This document shows, one piece after another, positions 1-6,951 of a DNA stretch of 52,671 nt; position 1 is the stretch's first letter, and every line of letters starts with the position of its first letter. Below the pieces are notes generated by a model that saw only the letters and a program-made list of their open reading frames with translations, was not told where the DNA came from and ran no database searches. Made by a program: the position numbers and the translations under genes. Source of the stretch: ZC4RG17 sp036259475 (GTDB taxonomy: Bacteria; Actinomycetota; Acidimicrobiia; Spongiisociales; ZC4RG35); contig DATABS010000053.1 in NCBI GenBank assembly GCA_036259475.1, forward strand, positions 1 to 52,671. The letters run 5' to 3'.

Positions 1-99
1 GTCAACGCCAGCCTGCGCAAGGGCGACGATCCCGAGTCGATCGACCTCGAACGGGCCGCCGAGCTACTCACGGCCCGCCGCCAGAAACTCGGCAAATAG
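1..99 (+). CDS. topA: C-terminal end of DNA topoisomerase I (partial)
   Basis: The window opens inside a gene that reads in frame 1 for 32 codons to TAG at 97-99. The peptide contains SLRKGDDPESIDLERAAELL, which resembles the C-terminal repeats of bacterial topoisomerase I, where a Leu-Pro/Arg-Lys-Gly-Asp-Asp segment precedes a short amphipathic helix ending in basic residues. Topoisomerase I relaxes negative supercoils; this tail is a DNA-contacting region, not the catalytic core. Only the last residues are visible, so the family call rests on a short motif. The gene would start upstream of the window. Confidence 0.6.
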   Translation, partial: VNASLRKGDDPESIDLERAAELLTARRQKLGK

Positions 100-144
100 G
101 TTCCAGCCCGCACACGCGATAGCAGGCGCTTGGTGAGCGCGAAG

Positions 145-644
145 TCAGGCCGCGCGCCAGGACCGCCGGATGGCCGCATCGAGATCGGCCGGTTCGATCC
201 CCAGGCTAGGAAGCAGCCGGACGGCGGGGTCGTTGTGGCCCCGATGGCGAGGGCGGCGAGCAGATGAGGCACGGTGACCGCTCGGTCGCCCTCGGCGACA
301 CAGATGTGCAGCGTGCGCTGGAGGGCCCCGCTTGGCGGCTCGGTTGAACCGGACGTGACCGCGGGGAAGGAACCGCCGCAGCCTCTTCCGGGACGGTGGC
401 GGCTGGAGCGACTCGACATCGGCGTCGATTCCCACGGCCCGCCGCGCCCGGGCATCCCGTTCCACCAGCCGGGCTCTCATCCTTTCGGGTGAAAGGTCGA
501 ATGCATCCGTCATGGGGTGACCGACGCAGGCGCTGCCGAGCGAGAGGTGCTCGGTTCCCGGCTTGGGATCGCACGACGGTTCGAGGCCTCCTCGGCGGCG
601 GTCAGAACCGCCCGGCGCACGTTTTCGGTGAACCGCTCGAACAT
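145..644 (-). pseudogene. Clp N-terminal-domain protein, frame-disrupted
   Basis: The reading starts MFERFTENVRRAVLTAAEEA, the typical opening of ClpC/ClpA N-domains, but the frame is lost three times. The homologous reading changes frame near 552-572 (regaining EHLSLGS, the first Clp-N hallmark), again near 319-334 (giving RTLHICVAEGDRAVTVPHLL, the second repeat), and returns near 237-254 (GHNDPAVRLLPSLGIEPADL). Reassembled, it would be about 165 aa with two Clp-N repeats and no AAA module, a stand-alone adaptor type. Its ATG shares a base with the TGA of the HTH gene upstream, so the two form one transcript. It is either a decaying gene or carries assembly indels; the body is still clearly homologous in all pieces, which favours recent loss or sequencing error. 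Confidence 0.65.
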
Positions 645-865
645 CAGGTGAGTTTCCGGTACTTCTTGTGCACGGCCTGGCGGGACACGCCCAGGGCGTC
701 TCCCACCTCCTCCCACGTCCACCCCGCCCGCCGAGCCCGGATCACATGCTCCGCCTCCACTGCCTCCACCAGACGTCGCAGGACCAATACGGCCCGGAGG
801 CCATCGGCCGGGTCGTCGCCGCCTACTGCAGTCACCGCCTCTTGCATCTCGCTCGCCTCTGTCAT
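644..865 (-). CDS. small helix-turn-helix protein
   Basis: A 73-aa protein. An acidic, helical N-terminus (about residues 20-45) leads into a helix-turn-helix at about 49-72, with WTWEEVGDALGVSRQAVHKK typical of sigma-70 region 4/resolvase-like HTH modules. Small HTH proteins of this type often sit directly before stand-alone Clp-N genes in actinobacteria, as here, where stop and start share one base (TGATG). It may regulate its own operon: the promoter on this strand contains an inverted repeat. A canonical -35/-10 pair lies so close to the ATG that the mRNA leader would be only a few nucleotides. Confidence 0.75.
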   Translation of the reverse strand: MTEASEMQEAVTAVGGDDPADGLRAVLVLRRLVEAVEAEHVIRARRAGWTWEEVGDALGVSRQAVHKKYRKLT

Positions 866-870
866 CTTGA

Positions 871-906
871 GTTGACAAGATAGTGTCGGCCCAGTCTGGT
901 GTCAAC
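871..906 (-). promoter_or_regulatory. sigma-70-type promoter and inverted repeat upstream of the HTH gene
   Basis: On the minus strand TTGACA (905-900), a 17-nt spacer and TATCTT (882-877) form a near-consensus housekeeping promoter. The predicted start at about 870 leaves only about five nucleotides before the ATG at 865. The same segment is bracketed by a perfect 7-bp inverted repeat, GTTGACA (871-877) and TGTCAAC (900-906), so a dimeric regulator could cover both promoter elements. Confidence 0.65.
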
Positions 907-960
907 CGCCGATGACACAACCCTCTTGCGCATTTCCGGTCTGTGTGTAATCATGTAATC

Positions 961-1473
961 ATGCTGACATCGAAGGAGGCTACCGCCTGGGTGGCGGGAC
1001 GAGTCCCCGACGATTGGTTCATCGAGGCTCCCGAGGTGCGGGTGGATCGGGATGAGATCCTCGTGATCGGGCGTCTGGCCCCGCCGGAGCTCTCCGGGAA
1101 CGACGACGCAGGAGATCAGGCGGTTGCGGACCGCTCCCGGATAGAGGCGTGGAGGGAAGAAACCCGCCAGGCGCGGGTCCGCATCGCCCAGCAGGCCGAG
1201 GCAAACCTCGACCGGACGATCTCATGGGGTGCCCGGTGCGGCGAGCAAGGTTTCATCTTCACCAGTCTGAGCGTCCCGGTCATGACCCGGCTTCGGATGA
1301 AACAACGCCAGGTGCTGGACACGCTGATCGACGCCGGGGTTGCTCGCTCGCGATCCGAGGCATTGGCCTGGTGCGTCAAGATCGTGGCCGACAAGCAGGA
1401 GGATTGGCTGGCCGACCTGCGGGACGCCATCGAGAAGGTGCACGACGTGAGACGGCAGGGGCCTGCTGCCTGA
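961..1473 (+). CDS. hypothetical protein with ribbon-helix-helix-like C-terminus
   Basis: A 170-aa protein from the ATG at 961; an in-frame GTG at 943 would add six residues. TAATCA at 948-953 seven nt before the ATG and TTGCGC at 926-931 look like a weak leaderless promoter, supporting 961. The central part is a charged helix rich in Glu, Arg and Gln (about residues 40-90). The C-terminal region SVPVMTRLRMKQRQVLDTLI followed by ARSRSEALAWCVKIV has the beta-strand and two-helix pattern of ribbon-helix-helix DNA-binding folds. No enzyme motif is visible. It is transcribed divergently from the HTH/Clp-N operon. The RHH assignment is by pattern only. Confidence 0.7.
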   Translation: MLTSKEATAWVAGRVPDDWFIEAPEVRVDRDEILVIGRLAPPELSGNDDAGDQAVADRSRIEAWREETRQARVRIAQQAEANLDRTISWGARCGEQGFIFTSLSVPVMTRLRMKQRQVLDTLIDAGVARSRSEALAWCVKIVADKQEDWLADLRDAIEKVHDVRRQGPAA

Positions 1474-2286
1474 TCAGGCGTAGAGGTCCAGCACCGCGTC
1501 GGAGAAGATGGGCCAAGCTTCCATGGCCCATTTGTCGAAGTCTCGATCGGTGAGGGCCACCGCCGCCAGGCCCGCAACGGGGTCGATCCACAGAAAGGTG
1601 CCGGCTCCCCCGAAGTGACCGACCGTGGCGGGAGAGTTGTCGCGCCCCGTCCAGTGCGGGTGTTTCTCCCCTTTGATCTCGAAGGTCAAACCCCACGGGT
1701 TGGGGTCGAACGAGCCGATTCCGGGCAGCACCCCGGCGAGACCGGGAAAATGGACCCCGGTGGCGCCGTCCATAGTGGCGGGAGACACCAGGGTCGGCCG
1801 CATCACCTCCCGGGCGAAAGCCAGGAGATCGCGGGTCGTCGACCACAGGTCATGGGCCGGCGACCCTTGTAGAGTCGTGTCCTCCATCCCGAGCGGATCG
1901 AGTACTCCCATCTGTAGATAGGCGTCGAAATCCATGCCGGCATTCTGCTCCAGATGGTCAGCGAACCTCTCGATGCCGGTGTTGGAGTAGATTCGGCGCC
2001 GGCCGGGAGGAGCCAGCGTCTCGTCCGAGTCGAACGCCAGGCCCGACGCGTGGGCCAGGAGATGCTCGACGGTCGAGCCGCCTGGACCGGCCGCATGTTC
2101 CAGAGCGATGGTTTCCTCCTCCAAGGCGATGAGGGCGGCGACACCTACCAGGAGCTTGGCGACGGAGGCGACCCGCGTACGCCACATCGGATCGCCTGCC
2201 GATCCCAGGGTGCGCTCGGCAGTGGTCACGCCCACCGCGGCGCGTTCGGTAGGCCAGTCGGCGATGAGCTCGCTGAGGTCGTCCAC
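1474..2286 (-). CDS. serine hydrolase, beta-lactamase/DD-peptidase family
   Basis: A 270-aa protein of the class C beta-lactamase-like (PF00144) serine hydrolases. The SxxK nucleophile motif is SVAK (Ser41, Lys44), the YxN motif is YSN (Tyr100, Asn102), and a late HFGGAG near residue 220 occupies the KTG/HxG position. No signal peptide is seen, so a cytoplasmic esterase or amide hydrolase is more likely than a periplasmic DD-peptidase. The GTG start at 2286 was chosen because it lies 4 nt after the stop of the histidine phosphatase gene; the frame stays open further upstream but there it only shadows that gene. The pair forms an operon. The substrate cannot be deduced. Confidence 0.85.
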   Translation of the reverse strand: MDDLSELIADWPTERAAVGVTTAERTLGSAGDPMWRTRVASVAKLLVGVAALIALEEETIALEHAAGPGGSTVEHLLAHASGLAFDSDETLAPPGRRRIYSNTGIERFADHLEQNAGMDFDAYLQMGVLDPLGMEDTTLQGSPAHDLWSTTRDLLAFAREVMRPTLVSPATMDGATGVHFPGLAGVLPGIGSFDPNPWGLTFEIKGEKHPHWTGRDNSPATVGHFGGAGTFLWIDPVAGLAAVALTDRDFDKWAMEAWPIFSDAVLDLYA

Positions 2287-2290
2287 CGGC

Positions 2291-2965
2291 TCAGGCCGTG
2301 ACCATGTCGGCCGGCAGGTGACTCCGGTCGCTGAGGGCCCGCAAGCTCCACGAGAAAGATCCGGCAGTCGGCTGGGAGATGAGGCGAGACACCCCCGAGT
2401 GGACATGGGTGAAGCGGTCCCATTCCCACGGCGTGGGATCCACACCCAGGAGCAACCCGAGGATGAGCGCATTCGTGCCTCCGTGAGCCACCACCACGAT
2501 CCGACGATCGTCGACGCCGTCCCAGAGGTGGAGTCCTCCGGCCCGCCTGATGCCGGCTTCGGCGAATGTCGCTTCGAGGCCACCATGGATACGAGTGTGG
2601 AAGTCCCGGAAGCTCTCGCCTCCCGGTGCTCCCTCCCACATCTCCTCTACGGAGCGGTTGCTCGAGGTGGCGAAGAACTCCTCGATTTCATCCGCCGGGC
2701 TTCCGTCCCAGCCAGGAGGATTGCGGATCTCGCCGAGCCACTCCATCGCCCTCGGTTCGACCCCAGCCGACTCCGCCAACGGCTCTGCGGTCTGCCGGGC
2801 GCGGACCATGGTCGACACCCAGATCTCGTCGATCTCCCACTGCGAAGCACGCTTGGCGAGGAGGTCGGCCTGCTCGCGGCCGCGATCCGTCAGCGGCGGG
2901 TCAGACCAGGAGATGCCATCGACGACATAGGCCGGTTCGGCATGCCGGACGAGCGTGAGCCACAT
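2291..2965 (-). CDS. histidine phosphatase family protein
   Basis: A 224-aa member of the phosphoglycerate mutase-like histidine phosphatases. It opens with MWLTLVRHAEP, where His8 of the RHAE motif is the phospho-acceptor, followed by DPPLTDRGREQA, the usual second signature. A late VVAHGG motif near residue 160 supplies the second catalytic His. The family removes phosphate from sugar phosphates, phosphorylated cofactors or peptides; no feature here fixes the substrate. It is first in a two-gene operon with the serine hydrolase. A TACCCT hexamer on the minus strand (2979-2974), eight nt before the ATG, fits the leaderless pattern seen elsewhere in the window. Confidence 0.85.
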   Translation of the reverse strand: MWLTLVRHAEPAYVVDGISWSDPPLTDRGREQADLLAKRASQWEIDEIWVSTMVRARQTAEPLAESAGVEPRAMEWLGEIRNPPGWDGSPADEIEEFFATSSNRSVEEMWEGAPGGESFRDFHTRIHGGLEATFAEAGIRRAGGLHLWDGVDDRRIVVVAHGGTNALILGLLLGVDPTPWEWDRFTHVHSGVSRLISQPTAGSFSWSLRALSDRSHLPADMVTA

Positions 2966-3046
2966 AGGGTCGGAGGGTAACCCGTCGGCCGACGCCTCCT
3001 CCCGGCGACTTGTCCGCCGGGAATCAACCGAGCAACACTCCCGGAG

Positions 3047-4285
3047 ATGAACCTGCTCGATCAGCTCGTCAGCCCGGTTCGGATCGAAGACGCCTCCCGG
3101 GCAGACTTGGTGCTGGCGATGTTGTCAGCGGCCCTGACCGCGGCGGACCCCGAGTACTCCACCCGGCGGGCGTTAGCCGACTGGATGGAGGGACCTGCGA
3201 CCATCCTGGCACTCGGGAAGGCGGCCTCGGCAATGGTGCGAGGAGCTACGACGGCGATCGGTGCAGTGGAGCACACGTTGATCGTGACAGATCACGCCGA
3301 GGAGGTCCCTCCCGGAGCCGAGTTGATCGTCACCTCGCATCCCATCCCCGACACCACCAGCGAGTTTGCCGGGCGCCGGCTTCTCGACGAAGCCGCCAAA
3401 CGGGAGAACACGGTGTTTCTCATCTCGGGAGGGGGATCGGCGCTGGCAGAGGTTCCCGCCGCCGGTCTCACCTTGAGCGACGTGGCCGAGACCTACGTCG
3501 TCTTGCTCCGCGCCGGCCTGGCCATCGGCGAGGTCAACACCGTCCGATCGCATCTCTCGGCTCTCAAGGGCGGCCGGCTCGCCGCCGCCGCCGCGGGATC
3601 GATCCTGACGGTCCTGATCTCCGATGTGATCGGTGGCCCCCACCTGATCGCATCCGGTCCTACGGTTCCCTGTCCCACCCAACCGGGCGACGCCCTCGAT
3701 GTGCTATGGCGCCGGGGTCTGACAGAGGCCGTTCCCCCGCAGGTCCTCACGGTCCTGGCGGCCGGTGAGCCGCCGCCCCGCATTCCCGCATCCGAGGTCA
3801 TCGTGGCGACCGACGGCGAGATGGCCGCCCGAGGAGCGCTGGATGAGGCGCATCGCCGTCGGATGGGCGGCCGGCTCGTCACCCCACGACTGGAGGGAGC
3901 AGCCGTCGACGCCGTGCGCTGGGCGCTGGCTCAGGCCCAGCCAGGCGAGGTGTCGCTCTTCTCCGGGGAGACGACGGTCGAAGTGCGGGGTGCCGGTCGG
4001 GGTGGACGCAATCAGCAGGCCGCCCTGGCGGCGGCATTGGTCATCGAGAACCGCCCGACCGTGTTCGCCGCTTTCGGAACCGACGGGATCGATGGCCCCA
4101 CAGATGCGGCGGGGGCGATCGTCGACGGGTCCACGGCAGACGCAGTCCGCCGGGCAGGAATCGACCCGGAAGAGGCGCTGGCGGACAACGACTCCTACCA
4201 CGCCCTCGACGCGGCCGGCGCCCTCATCCGCTGTGGACCGACCGGCACGAACGTTGCGGACCTCTGGATAGTCGCCGGGCATTGA
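3047..4285 (+). CDS. glycerate 2-kinase (DUF4147/MOFRL type)
   Basis: A 412-aa protein that phosphorylates D-glycerate at position 2 with ATP, linking glycerate from glyoxylate, serine or sugar-acid breakdown to glycolysis. The N-terminal DUF4147 domain shows GKAA (57-60), TSHPIPD (96-102) and the glycine loop SGGGSAL (127-133), followed by VRSHLSALKGG. The C-terminal MOFRL domain begins near residue 300 with FSGETTVEVRG and GRGGRNQQ, and includes FGTDGIDGPTDAAG, all hallmarks of the family. The length is normal. It is a single-gene unit, divergent from the phosphatase/hydrolase operon. Confidence 0.92.
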   Translation: MNLLDQLVSPVRIEDASRADLVLAMLSAALTAADPEYSTRRALADWMEGPATILALGKAASAMVRGATTAIGAVEHTLIVTDHAEEVPPGAELIVTSHPIPDTTSEFAGRRLLDEAAKRENTVFLISGGGSALAEVPAAGLTLSDVAETYVVLLRAGLAIGEVNTVRSHLSALKGGRLAAAAAGSILTVLISDVIGGPHLIASGPTVPCPTQPGDALDVLWRRGLTEAVPPQVLTVLAAGEPPPRIPASEVIVATDGEMAARGALDEAHRRRMGGRLVTPRLEGAAVDAVRWALAQAQPGEVSLFSGETTVEVRGAGRGGRNQQAALAAALVIENRPTVFAAFGTDGIDGPTDAAGAIVDGSTADAVRRAGIDPEEALADNDSYHALDAAGALIRCGPTGTNVADLWIVAGH

Positions 4286-4311
4286 CAGGCGCACAGAGCC
4301 CCGGTCCCTAA

Positions 4312-4317
4312 TAGACT
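4312..4317 (+). promoter_or_regulatory. putative -10 element of a leaderless transcript
   Basis: TAGACT lies seven nt before the ATG at 4325 with no Shine-Dalgarno sequence between. This is one of about ten TANNNT hexamers at 5 to 8 nt from starts in the window. No good -35 is present at 17 nt. Confidence 0.4.
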
Positions 4318-4324
4318 TCCCGCC

Positions 4325-5569
4325 ATGGAGGCTATGGAGGCCTCGCGGCACATCTATGGGCTGCTGACCGGGGTCACAGATGCACCGCCGCCCCGCGTGC
4401 GGGCATGGAATGGGCTCGAATGGGGACCTTCTGACGCGTCGGCGACCCTCGTTCTTCGGCACCCTGGATCATTGCGGGCTCTCTTGTGGCCTCCTTCCGA
4501 CCTGACTGCCGGCGAGGCGTACGTTTTCGACGATGTGGACATAGAAGGCGACATCGTCTCGGTCATGAGGTTCGGGGCCGGACTGCTCGAGGCCGGATGG
4601 CTGACACGGTTGCGCCTACTTCGTCTCATCCGCCACCTGCCCCGAGATCATCGTCGCCACGAGACAGAGCGTCCCCGCTTTGCCGGACGTCTCCATTCCA
4701 TCCGGCGGGACAGGGCCGCCGTCTCACACCATTACGACACCGGCAACGACTTCTTTGCTCTCTTTCTCGACCCCAACCTGGTCTACTCCTGTGCCTACTT
4801 CCTCGATCCGGACGAGTCCCTGGAAGCGGCTCAGATCAGGAAGCTGGACCTGATCTGTCGCAAGCTCGACCTACGTCCCGGCGACCGATTCCTCGACGTG
4901 GGATGCGGTTGGGGCGCCTTGGTCGTGCACGCCGCAGCCAACTACGGAGTCGAGGCGACCGGGGTGACTGTCAGCGGCGAGCAAGCCGACGAGGCGCGGA
5001 AACGGGCGGCGGAGGCGGGAGTGACGGAGCGGGTGAGGATCCTTCACGACGACTACCGACGTGTGAGCGGCCGCTTCGACGCCATTGCTTCGGTCGGCAT
5101 GGCCGAACATGTCGGCTTGGCCCGACTGCCACAGTACTTCGGACATCTGCGCTCGCTGCTGGCACCGGGAGGACAGCTCCTCAACCACGCCATCTTCACT
5201 CGTTCACGCAAACCCGCCGGTCGAACCTCCTTCGTGCGGACTTACGTGTTCCCGGATGGCCAGATCCACAAACTGGAGGAGGCGATCGCCGCAGCCGAAG
5301 ACGCCGGCTTCGAGCTGCGCGATGTAGAGGCGTTGCGCCAGAACTACGCCATCACCCTCCGCCACTGGGTCGACAACCTCGAGGTCAACGCGGTGGCGGC
5401 TAGAGCCCTGGCGGGTGACCGGACCTACCGCATCTGGCGCCTGTACATGGCGGCGTCATCGGTTGCTTTCGAGCAGGGCGCCATCGCCGTCAACCAGCTC
5501 CTCCTCTCGGACCCGACCCGGCCGTGGCAGTTCGGGCGCCGCCGGCTCCTCGTCACCGACGACGACTGA
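4325..5569 (+). CDS. cyclopropane-fatty-acyl-phospholipid synthase family methyltransferase
   Basis: A 414-aa SAM-dependent methyltransferase of the CFA synthase family, which adds a methylene or methyl group to double bonds of phospholipid acyl chains. The SAM site FLDVGCGWGALVVHAA is near residues 187-202. Upstream is SHHYDTGNDFFALFLDP with VYSCAYF, the conserved substrate-pocket entrance; downstream are GVTVSGEQ and SVGMAEHVG, the catalytic-core signatures. The N-terminal 130 residues match the lipid-binding domain of full-length CFA enzymes. TAGACT lies 7 nt before the ATG. Actinobacterial members may instead make tuberculostearate-type methyl branches, which cannot be separated from sequence alone. 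Confidence 0.9.
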   Translation: MEAMEASRHIYGLLTGVTDAPPPRVRAWNGLEWGPSDASATLVLRHPGSLRALLWPPSDLTAGEAYVFDDVDIEGDIVSVMRFGAGLLEAGWLTRLRLLRLIRHLPRDHRRHETERPRFAGRLHSIRRDRAAVSHHYDTGNDFFALFLDPNLVYSCAYFLDPDESLEAAQIRKLDLICRKLDLRPGDRFLDVGCGWGALVVHAAANYGVEATGVTVSGEQADEARKRAAEAGVTERVRILHDDYRRVSGRFDAIASVGMAEHVGLARLPQYFGHLRSLLAPGGQLLNHAIFTRSRKPAGRTSFVRTYVFPDGQIHKLEEAIAAAEDAGFELRDVEALRQNYAITLRHWVDNLEVNAVAARALAGDRTYRIWRLYMAASSVAFEQGAIAVNQLLLSDPTRPWQFGRRRLLVTDDD

Positions 5570-5581
5570 CGGCGGAGGACC

Positions 5582-6640
5582 TCACGCGGTTCGTATCTCG
5601 GCGACCATCTCCTCGAGCAGTGCCTCTTCGTCGGGCGTGTCGGCCGGTATCGAGAACTCGACACCCTGGCACACGCCGGCGTACCGGTCCCGTACCCGGG
5701 CGGCGATCTCGTCGTAGGTCCCGACCACGGCGATGGTCTCCACCATTTCGTCGCTCACCTCCCTTTCCATCGCATCCCATTCCTGACGCCGCGACAGCAA
5801 AGAGAGCTTTTCGGCCACGTCGCTCCATCCGTGGAGGTCGAAGACCGGTCGGTAGGTTCTGGTAGAGGCGTAGAAACCGATCCGTGCCCGGACGTTCGAT
5901 ATGCGCCGCTCCACGGCCGCTGGATCGGGGCCGGTCGCCACCAGCGGGCTGGCCACTACTTCGATCCGGCCCGACAGGCGGCCCGATTCGGCCGCCCCCT
6001 TGTCGACAGCCGGACGCAGGACCTCGTCGAGGTAACGGCGGGTACAGATCGGATGCGGCCGGATCCCGTCGGCCACCCGACCGCCGACCCGAGCCATGTG
6101 CGGATTCACCGCCGCCAGGTGGACCGGGATGTCGGGCCAGTCGATCGGCCCTGGGTCGAAAAGCGGATTCATCAAGGTCAGGTTGTAGTGCTCGCCGTGA
6201 AAGTCGAGCGGTGCCCCCGTCTGCCACGTACGCCACACCGCCCGGACCGCAGACACGTATTCCTCGATCCACGGACCCGGTGGCGACCAATCCATTCCGT
6301 AACGACGTTCGATGTGGCCTTTCACCTGTGTTCCCAGGCCCAGAACGAACCTGCCCCTCGAGCCACGCTGCAGCGTCCAGGCCGTCAGAGCAGTGACGGT
6401 GGGGCTGCGGGGGAATGCGATTGCGACCGCGGTCGTAAGGCGAATCCGTTCCGTCGAGGTCGCCGCCATCGCCATGACGACGAACGGGTCCTCCTTCGTC
6501 TCGGTGAGCACCAGACCGTCGAAGCCCAGCGACTCCACCTGCCGGGAATCGGCCGGGATCCGATCCACGGCCACCGGTCGATCGGACTCGCGCAGTCCCG
6601 GATCGACCTTTCCGAGCGGCAGATGCGTCTCTACATGCAT
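5582..6640 (-). CDS. LLM-class F420-dependent oxidoreductase (TIGR03617-like)
   Basis: A 352-aa luciferase-like TIM-barrel oxidoreductase. The N-terminal pattern QVESLGFDGLVLTETKEDPF, then TERIRLTTAVAIAFPRSP, and GRFVLGLGTQVKGHIERRYG match the TIGR03617 group of actinobacterial F420-dependent enzymes. These transfer hydride between reduced coenzyme F420 and an organic substrate; most members have no known substrate. ATG at 6640 places the start where family members begin; ATG at 6664 is eight codons upstream and has a GGGGG stretch in front, so it is a real alternative. The C-terminal region DEEALLEEMVAEIRTA is a typical helical end. Confidence 0.88.
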   Translation of the reverse strand: MHVETHLPLGKVDPGLRESDRPVAVDRIPADSRQVESLGFDGLVLTETKEDPFVVMAMAATSTERIRLTTAVAIAFPRSPTVTALTAWTLQRGSRGRFVLGLGTQVKGHIERRYGMDWSPPGPWIEEYVSAVRAVWRTWQTGAPLDFHGEHYNLTLMNPLFDPGPIDWPDIPVHLAAVNPHMARVGGRVADGIRPHPICTRRYLDEVLRPAVDKGAAESGRLSGRIEVVASPLVATGPDPAAVERRISNVRARIGFYASTRTYRPVFDLHGWSDVAEKLSLLSRRQEWDAMEREVSDEMVETIAVVGTYDEIAARVRDRYAGVCQGVEFSIPADTPDEEALLEEMVAEIRTA

Positions 6641-6721
6641 CACGGCCGATTGTGGCACGGTCATTTGCCCCCAATACCAGGCTGTTTGCTGGTCAAGCGC
6701 TTCGGGTAGAAATCCCGGGCG

Positions 6722-6919
6722 ATGATTCCAACCCACTTCGGCCACTCCGAGAACTTGCGCGATGACGAGCAAGAACAGAGCCCCTCTTCCCACAACACCT
6801 GGTTGGCGATCGTGGTGATGGTGGCTGTCCTGGCGGCGATCATCCTCCTGCTCTCATTCCTGGCCGCCGATCCCGGCGAGCAGCCCGCTAAGTCCGTCGC
6901 GACAACGCTGGCGGGATGA
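6722..6919 (+). CDS. small single-pass membrane protein
   Basis: A 65-aa reading frame with a polar N-terminus, a strongly hydrophobic segment at about residues 28-47 (WLAIVVMVAVLAAIILLLSF) and a short acidic/polar tail. This suggests a single-span membrane protein with a small C-terminal segment. No family is recognised. There is no convincing ribosome binding site, but TAGAAAT ends eight nt before the ATG, compatible with a leaderless message. It sits alone between a divergent F420 enzyme and the convergent phosphatase gene. The hydrophobic segment is the main reason to believe it. Confidence 0.5.
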   Translation: MIPTHFGHSENLRDDEQEQSPSSHNTWLAIVVMVAVLAAIILLLSFLAADPGEQPAKSVATTLAG

Positions 6920-6951
6920 TGCGGCCTCCGCCTGCCGCGCGGGAATGCGAC

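Noticed and set aside
4282..4317. TTGACA followed by TAGACT as a sigma-70 promoter for the CFA-type gene
   Set aside because: The spacing is 24 nt, far outside the workable range, and TTGACA overlaps the stop of the glycerate kinase gene; only the TAGACT element was kept.
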